Below, piece by piece: positions 15,531-19,835 of a stretch of DNA of 19,835 bases. How positions within the stretch are numbered: the stretch's first letter is position 1; each line of letters starts with the position of its first letter. A program made the translations under genes and the position numbers. The stretch comes from Bacillota bacterium (GTDB lineage: Bacteria > Bacillota > Clostridia > Oscillospirales > Acutalibacteraceae). Under the pieces are notes generated by a model. That model was not told the origin of the DNA. It saw nothing but the letters and a program-made list of their open reading frames with translations, and ran no database searches. The stretch spans positions 1-19,835 of the forward strand of contig JAEZRH010000071.1 of the NCBI GenBank assembly GCA_023412845.1, given 5' to 3'.

Positions 15531-16472
15531 TCAAAGCAGGCTGCGGCGCAGCTTCTGAATCTCTTTTTCCTCGAGTTCGGAGATTCGCTGCGCTTCCCGC
15601 ATGGAAATCTTTTTGAAATGCACCTTGTCGCCCGTCCTGCGCTGCACGAAAAGCGGCAGGTCGGAAGAAATGACCGTCGCGATCTTCGCGTAGCCGCCCG
15701 TCGTCTGGCGGTCGCTCAGCATGACGATCGGTTTGCCGCCGGACGGGATCTGCACCGCGCCGAACGGGATGCCGTCGGAGATGATATCCGTCTTCGAGCG
15801 GTACTCGACCGGGGTGCCGTCGAGCGTGCAGCCCATGCGGTCGGAGCGGTTCGTGACCGTCCAGGCCTCCATGAGGAAGGTCTCGATTCCGGCGTCGGTG
15901 AAAGCATCGTCCTGTGGGCCAAGCACCACCCGGACCGTCACTTCCGTTTCGGAAGGATCGTGATATTCCGCATGACGTTTCTGCATGTTTTCAAGGCTTG
16001 AGCACGGAGCGAAGAACGGGATTTCGTCGCCCGCTTTCAGCTTGCGGCCCTCGAACCCTCCGATTCTGCATTTGAGGTTGGTCGATTTGCTGCCCATGAC
16101 GACGGGCACGTCGAGCCCGCCCGCAAACGCGAGGTAGGCGCGGCACCCGCTTTTTGCAAGGCCGAGCGCGAGCGTGTCGCCTGCGTGTACCGGAATTGCC
16201 GTGTACATCGGCACGGGGGAACCGTTCAGCGTCGGTTCGAAGTTTCCGCCGGTGACGGCGACCACGTCCGGTTCGGTAAATTCCATCGCCGCGCCCGTCA
16301 TAGTTATTTCGAGGCCGCCCTCGCCGGGCTGGTTGCCCACGAGAATGTTGGCGACCTTGAGCGCCCTGCAGTCCATCGCGCCGGAGGGAGAGATCCCCAT
16401 CCTCTGGTAGCCGATGCGCCCGATATCCTGCACGGTGGTCAGCAGGCCGGGGGTGATCATACGGATCCCCAT
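15531..16472 (-). CDS. pxpC: 5-oxoprolinase subunit PxpC (KipA-like, biotin-dependent carboxyltransferase fold)
   Basis: 313 residues from ATG 16472, which follows the pxpB TGA by one base. The longer frame to 16523 lies within pxpB. Characteristic sequence: MITPGLLTTVQDIGRIGYQRMGISPSGAMDCRALKVANILVGN, GLEITMTGAAMEF, VAVTGGNFEPTLNG, CRAYLAFAGGLDVPVVMGSKSTN, and a C-terminal SDGIPFGAVQIPSGGKPIVMLSDRQTTGGYAKIATVIS. SD GGGGG lies 8 nt upstream. PxpC and PxpB form a complex (KipA/KipI in Bacillus, once described as sporulation kinase modulators) that acts with PxpA in 5-oxoproline hydrolysis. Confidence 0.95.
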   Translation of the reverse strand: MGIRMITPGLLTTVQDIGRIGYQRMGISPSGAMDCRALKVANILVGNQPGEGGLEITMTGAAMEFTEPDVVAVTGGNFEPTLNGSPVPMYTAIPVHAGDTLALGLAKSGCRAYLAFAGGLDVPVVMGSKSTNLKCRIGGFEGRKLKAGDEIPFFAPCSSLENMQKRHAEYHDPSETEVTVRVVLGPQDDAFTDAGIETFLMEAWTVTNRSDRMGCTLDGTPVEYRSKTDIISDGIPFGAVQIPSGGKPIVMLSDRQTTGGYAKIATVISSDLPLFVQRRTGDKVHFKKISMREAQRISELEEKEIQKLRRSLL

Positions 16473-16473
16473 G

Positions 16474-17202
16474 TCACCGGCCCCCTTCCGTAATTCTGCA
16501 CTCATACCGGCCAGCCTGCGCAAGCGCCTCGATCTCGCGGAATTCCCGCTCCGAGACCGGGCGGAACCGGATATAGTCGCCTGTGCTGTATAAGATCGGC
16601 TGCGCGCGGTCCGGGTCGTACGGCCTTACCGGCGTTTTTCCGATGAGCCGCCAGCCGCCCGGGGACGCCAGGGGGTAGATGCCGGTCTGCTCGCCGCCGA
16701 TGGCGACGGACCCGGCGGGGATGGCCTGCCGCGGCGTGGCCAGGCGCGGCGTCGCGAGCTTTTTGTCCATCCCGCCGAGGTAGGCGAAGCCGGGCAGAAA
16801 ACCCAGCATATAGATGAGGTAGTCCTGCGAAGAGTGGAGCCGGACGACTTCCTCCGCCGTCAGGCCGGTGTGGGCGGCGACGTCCGCGAGGTCTTCCCCG
16901 TATTCCCCGCCGTAGCAGACGGGGATTTCGACGACGCGCTTCGGCCGGCCTACAGCGCCGCCGAGAGAACCCGCCAGCCCGCGCAGCCTGCGCGACAAAA
17001 GACCGAACCTTACGCGGCGGGGGTTGTAGCATACAAGCAGCGAGCGGTAGGTCGGCACGGTCTCGGTGACGCCGTACAGGTTTGCGGAACGGATGGCGTC
17101 GTCCATCGCCATGACCCGGCCGTTGATCTCCTCGCTGATCTCGCTGCCGAACTCCACGGTCAGGGCACAGTCGCCTGCGGGGAGGATTTTCATGTTGGGC
17201 AT
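16474..17202 (-). CDS. pxpB: 5-oxoprolinase subunit PxpB (KipI-like)
   Basis: 242 residues. The start is ATG 17202 with AGGAGTG 5 nt upstream; the open frame to 17286 overlaps the DUF4392 gene and has no family similarity. Motifs: MKILPAGDCALTVEFG at the N-terminus, YRSLLVCYNP (52-61), VEIPVCYGGEYGEDLADVAAHTGLTAEEVVRLH, and the diagnostic YMLGFLPGFAYLGGMDKKLATPRLATPRQAIPAGSVAIGGEQTGIYPLASPGGWRLIGKTP (131-191). It lies 4 bp after the DUF4392 stop and 1 bp before pxpC, so the three are very probably co-translated. Confidence 0.96.
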   Translation of the reverse strand: MPNMKILPAGDCALTVEFGSEISEEINGRVMAMDDAIRSANLYGVTETVPTYRSLLVCYNPRRVRFGLLSRRLRGLAGSLGGAVGRPKRVVEIPVCYGGEYGEDLADVAAHTGLTAEEVVRLHSSQDYLIYMLGFLPGFAYLGGMDKKLATPRLATPRQAIPAGSVAIGGEQTGIYPLASPGGWRLIGKTPVRPYDPDRAQPILYSTGDYIRFRPVSEREFREIEALAQAGRYECRITEGGR

Positions 17203-17206
17203 AGGA

Positions 17207-18283
17207 TCACTCCTTGTAGAAACCGCGTTCAAGCACCTTTTCGAACCATGTCTTTCCGGGTTCGAAGTGTTCGTAATCCAGGGCATACTGCACGCATTCG
17301 CGCATCAGTCCGGCAATCAGCGTATTCATCTTCAGATCGAAGCCGTCGACAGCCGGTTCCAGCGAGCCGTCCATGTTGACCATCCCGCTGCGCGACGCCG
17401 TCAGGATGGATTCCCTTTCAAGCTCCGTGTCCTGCATGACGTCAATGTCCTTCATCAGGTAAGCAAGCGCGGCAATCATGCCGTAGGCTCCCCAGTTTGA
17501 GACCGTGGCCGTCAGGGCGATGTCTGCCTTTGTGCGCACGGCCAGCCCGCCGCCGCATCCGCAGGAGCAGGTCCCCGGCGCGGCATAGGGAATGTATTTG
17601 TCGAGGTGCCCGCCGAGAACGCCGAGACCCATTTCGTTGCCGAGGTCGCCGATGGAGATCACGGGGATGCCTTGCGACTGGACCTTTTGGAAGACCGCTT
17701 CGGATTTTGCCTCAAGCTCCGTGATGTCTTTCCCGACGGAATTGTGGTAGACGCCGAGCCTGTTGGCCCCGGCGGCCTCCGTGCTGATTAAGACGGACGG
17801 CAGGCCGTGCGACAGGATCTCGTCCGCCTGCGCGGCTGCTTTGGCGGCGTCTTTTGTGAAGACGGCCACGGACATGGAAAAGGGAAAGCGTCTGCTTTCA
17901 TCGATGCTGTCGTAAAGATGCAGCCCCATGACGGGAGCCATATTCCGCACCGCGGGGAGGTTCTCTTCCGGGCAGATGAGCACCGGCTTCGCTCCGAACG
18001 CTTTCACAAGCGCGCGCGCCAGCAGCATGGCCCCGATGATGCCGTCCGTCTCCGCACACCGCGACGGAATCAGCACGAAACCCGTCAGTATGTAAACAAG
18101 GTCGCCTTCGCGAATTGTTTCCGCGAGTTTTTTGGCGGCGTGCAGGGTGACCGGTTCGCCCGCGAGCCTGCGGGCGGCGGGGTAAAGGATACGGCACACG
18201 CCGTATCCCCGGGGGTCGAGATTCATCAGGTCGTCGAGATTCTGTCCTACATTATATTGCGCAAGTTCCTGCTGATTCATCAT
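17207..18283 (-). CDS. DUF4392-family protein, probable D-glutamate cyclase
   Basis: 358 residues. The pattern matches the DUF4392 domain that forms the C-terminal half of animal D-glutamate cyclase (D-glutamate to 5-oxo-D-proline + water). Visible motifs are ILTGFVLIPSRCAETDGIIGAMLLARAL (65-92), STEAAGANRLGVYHNSVGKDIT, ISIGDLGNEMGLGVLGG and ATVSNWGAYGMIAALAYL. Unusual for the family as I know it is a cysteine/glycine-rich segment CSCGCGGG just before the last motif, which could bind metal. The first codons are ATGATG (18283 and 18280). With GGAG at 3 or 6 nt, the second ATG may be the real start. It follows dat by 42 bp and precedes pxpB by 4 bp. The enzyme activity is inferred from family and context. 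Confidence 0.88.
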   Translation of the reverse strand: MMNQQELAQYNVGQNLDDLMNLDPRGYGVCRILYPAARRLAGEPVTLHAAKKLAETIREGDLVYILTGFVLIPSRCAETDGIIGAMLLARALVKAFGAKPVLICPEENLPAVRNMAPVMGLHLYDSIDESRRFPFSMSVAVFTKDAAKAAAQADEILSHGLPSVLISTEAAGANRLGVYHNSVGKDITELEAKSEAVFQKVQSQGIPVISIGDLGNEMGLGVLGGHLDKYIPYAAPGTCSCGCGGGLAVRTKADIALTATVSNWGAYGMIAALAYLMKDIDVMQDTELERESILTASRSGMVNMDGSLEPAVDGFDLKMNTLIAGLMRECVQYALDYEHFEPGKTWFEKVLERGFYKE

Positions 18284-18325
18284 TTTCTCCAGTCGGCCGT
18301 TTTTTAAAGGGGCCGTGCGGTATTT

Positions 18326-19192
18326 TTATTTCGAGTAATCAGAAAACTTGATCTTGCAGTATTCTTCAAACTGTTCCACGGCCGCGCCCTGAAGCGCCTT
18401 CAGAAGTTTGGGGGCTTTTCCGCCGACGGGTTTGCCGTCGATTTCGACCGCGGCGTTGCACAGTGTTCCGGAGCTGTGCACAATGACCTCGTCCGCGTCG
18501 AACAGCTCGTCGAGCGTGAAAGCGGTCTGGTCGACCGGGATGTCGAGGTCGACGGCGAGCTGCACCAGGTGCTTGCGCGCCGTGCCGGGCAGGATCAGGT
18601 TGCTCAGGGGCGCGGTGCGGAACACGCCGTCCTTGATGATGGAAATGTTGCTGTGGGCGCATTCGGTCACGATAAAGCCGCGGTGGAAGACGGCCTCCTC
18701 GCAGCCGGTCTCTTTGGCGCGCTGTGCGGCCATCACGCTGGGAATGAGGTTCAGCGTCTTGATGTCGCAGTGGTAGAATCTCGTGTCTTCCATCGTGATC
18801 AGCTTATATTTTTTATCGATCGCGCGCAGCGGCACCGGGCTGATGGTGATGAGCAGGTTCGCGCTTCCGTTTTCAGGGAACACATGGTTGCGCATGCCCG
18901 TTCCGCGCGTCGCCTGCCAGTAGACCATCAGGCTCGCAGAGTCGTCCACCTGATCGACGCAGGACTGAAGCGCGTCGGCGAGCTCTTTCCTTGTCATTTT
19001 AAAGGGAATTTCCAGCTTCTTGCAGCTGCGGAAAAAGCGGTCCAGATGGTCGTCAATGGCGAAGATGACATGGTTCACGGCGTAGGTCGCGTCATAAACG
19101 CCGTCGCCGAAATAAACCACGCGGTCGTTCATCGGGATCGTCATTTCCTCGATCGGTCCCGTTTTGCCATTGTAGTATCCGATGTTTTTCAT
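18326..19192 (-). CDS. dat: D-amino acid aminotransferase (D-alanine transaminase), fold type IV
   Basis: 288 residues. A PLP enzyme that transfers amino groups between D-amino acids and 2-oxo acids, for example D-alanine + 2-oxoglutarate to pyruvate + D-glutamate. The PLP lysine K145 (CDIKTLNLIP) and E177 (FIVTECAHSN) are at the same numbers as in the Bacillus enzyme. The R101-N102-H103 motif (TRGTGMRNHVFPE) that binds the substrate carboxylate in D-specific enzymes is present, which argues against BCAT or aminodeoxychorismate lyase. The N-terminal YYNGKTGPIEEMTIPMNDRVVYFGDGVYDATYAVN is also typical. SD AGGGGG precedes ATG 19192. It is first in the 5-oxoproline/D-glutamate cluster, behind a strong promoter and a leader with a terminator-like hairpin. 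Confidence 0.95.
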   Translation of the reverse strand: MKNIGYYNGKTGPIEEMTIPMNDRVVYFGDGVYDATYAVNHVIFAIDDHLDRFFRSCKKLEIPFKMTRKELADALQSCVDQVDDSASLMVYWQATRGTGMRNHVFPENGSANLLITISPVPLRAIDKKYKLITMEDTRFYHCDIKTLNLIPSVMAAQRAKETGCEEAVFHRGFIVTECAHSNISIIKDGVFRTAPLSNLILPGTARKHLVQLAVDLDIPVDQTAFTLDELFDADEVIVHSSGTLCNAAVEIDGKPVGGKAPKLLKALQGAAVEQFEEYCKIKFSDYSK

Positions 19193-19278
19193 TCAAGAGC
19201 CCCCTGTTATGTTATAGATTTCTAATCAGCAGCAGCTTGCCGGCCCGGGAAAAAGCACGCGCAGCCGAAGCAGGCCGC

Positions 19279-19320
19279 AAAAAATTGAGTCATTTAACCA
19301 TACGATTAAATGACTCAATT
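19279..19320 (-). terminator. Terminator-like hairpin in the dat leader (possible attenuator or operator)
   Basis: Perfect 15-bp inverted repeat, AATTGAGTCATTTAA (19283-19297) and TTAAATGACTCAATT (19306-19320), with an 8-nt loop. On the minus strand the last stem bases run into TTTTTT. It lies about 65-105 nt after the predicted start site and 90 nt before dat. The stem is AT-rich, so it could instead be a protein-binding palindrome. Confidence 0.5.
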
Positions 19321-19392
19321 GTCAAACGAAATATTTGTTAAAAAAAATAAGAAGCAGTTAAGCTGTATTGCTTTATTCAATTTTATAGCTTT

Positions 19393-19421
19393 ATTTTAGT
19401 CTGTTGCGGTGCGGTTGTCAA
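19393..19421 (-). promoter_or_regulatory. Consensus promoter of the dat-pxp cluster
   Basis: Minus strand: -35 TTGACA (19416-19421), 17-nt spacer, -10 TAAAAT (19393-19398). Predicted start near 19386. Confidence 0.83.
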
Positions 19422-19554
19422 CGGTTTTTCCGCTGTGGAGCAGATTATTATAAATAGGAATACAGACGAAGAAAAAGTTTAAATAATAAAGTCGAAATTC
19501 CTAAAAATCAGGAAAATTTAACCGGATCGCGGCGGCATATTTGTTCCGGGTCCG

Positions 19555-19835
19555 TCACTGCCCGGAAAGAGCGCTTAATTTCTTGAAATCCGGTCTCCCG
19601 GCGCCCTCCATCAGGTAGGCGGATTCGTCGGCGCCGGGGCTGCGGTTGCCGTTGAGAGAACGGATGATCGCCTCGGCACGGTTAATACCCACTCCGTGGC
19701 CGTAGTACATGCCGCCGCCGAGCTGTATGACGTTTTCCCCCTGCCACATGGGCACTAGCGGGTCGACGTCCGGATTCGCAAAATAGCGGCGGTCGCCCGG
19801 CAGATAATCCGGGTATTTGTCAAGCTGGCCGAACC
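19555..19835 (-). CDS. tgl: Protein-glutamine gamma-glutamyltransferase (spore coat transglutaminase), C-terminal part
   Basis: The frame is open to the window edge, giving about the last 93 residues of a protein usually near 245-280. The segment PDYLPGDRRYFANPDVDPLVPMWQGENVIQLGGGMYYGHGVGI aligns with the Bacillus Tgl stretch around its catalytic Glu (in W-x-GENVI-L) and His (in Y-x-HG-GI). The downstream AEAIIRSLNGNR...ESAYLMEGAGRPDF also fits. The catalytic cysteine would be outside the window. Tgl cross-links spore coat proteins, so this gene points to an endospore-former. A shorter reading from GTG 19755 would be only 66 residues and would lose this homology, so I treat the gene as partial. 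It ends in TGA. Confidence 0.85.
   Translation of the reverse strand, partial: FGQLDKYPDYLPGDRRYFANPDVDPLVPMWQGENVIQLGGGMYYGHGVGINRAEAIIRSLNGNRSPGADESAYLMEGAGRPDFKKLSALSGQ

Larger units (their letters stand above)
19193..19554. other. Intergenic region between tgl and dat: dat promoter and structured leader
   Basis: 362 bp without a gene, AT-rich compared with its surroundings. It contains the dat promoter (19393-19421), a leader of about 190 nt with a perfect 15-bp hairpin, and a second small GC-rich hairpin (19261-19278) followed on the minus strand, after six bases, by TTTTT. I see no strong terminator for tgl. Confidence 0.7.

Noticed and set aside
19283..19320. Terminal inverted repeat or remnant of an insertion sequence
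   Set aside because: There is no transposase remnant or target duplication nearby, and the two arms are only 8 bp apart, which fits a hairpin or operator.

Overview
The window looks like a chromosomal segment of a GC-rich, spore-forming member of the Clostridia, perhaps Oscillospiraceae/Ruminococcaceae-like. The evidence is the split glycine decarboxylase (gcvPA/gcvPB) behind a tandem glycine riboswitch, a PerR-type Fur protein, an ECF vitamin transporter subunit, and the 3' end of a spore-coat transglutaminase (tgl). TGA is an ordinary stop codon here (perR, gcvH, gcvPB, pxpB and tgl all end in it). The genus assignment is inference.

Layout. 1-1153 (-): 5' part of aspS with a strong promoter. 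1358-1876 (-): GNAT acetyltransferase with its own terminator. 2034-4668 (-): a MocR-type regulator followed 16 bp later by pepT, which is full length except for one in-frame TGA. 4669-5138: divergent control region. Two sigma-A-like promoters share one -35 hexamer, with repeats that suit a regulator site, and the regulator has a leader of about 370 nt that can fold into a long rod. 5139-5660 (+): ECF transporter S component. 5843-7165 (+): Wzx/MATE-like flippase. 7188-8030 (-): YitT-family membrane protein. 8196-8600 (+): PerR-like regulator with a perfect palindrome in its leader and a strong terminator.

8848-13121 (-): gcvT-gcvH-gcvPA-gcvPB, which makes the T, H and P proteins of the glycine cleavage system. 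It is controlled by a tandem glycine riboswitch (about 13206-13366) with an intrinsic terminator after it. A carboxymuconolactone-decarboxylase-family gene (13379-13771), with a near-consensus promoter, ends 13 bp before the riboswitch and is probably on the same transcript.

13894-19192 (-): the most interesting locus, a tight six-gene cluster: D-amino acid aminotransferase (dat), DUF4392 protein, pxpB, pxpC, DUF1445 protein, pxpA. DUF1445 and DUF4392 are the two halves of animal D-glutamate cyclase, and pxpABC encode the prokaryotic 5-oxoprolinase. Together they suggest a route linking D-amino acids, D-glutamate, 5-oxoproline and L-glutamate. The cluster has a consensus promoter near 19393-19421 and a terminator-like hairpin in its leader. 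19555-19835 (-): C-terminal part of tgl.
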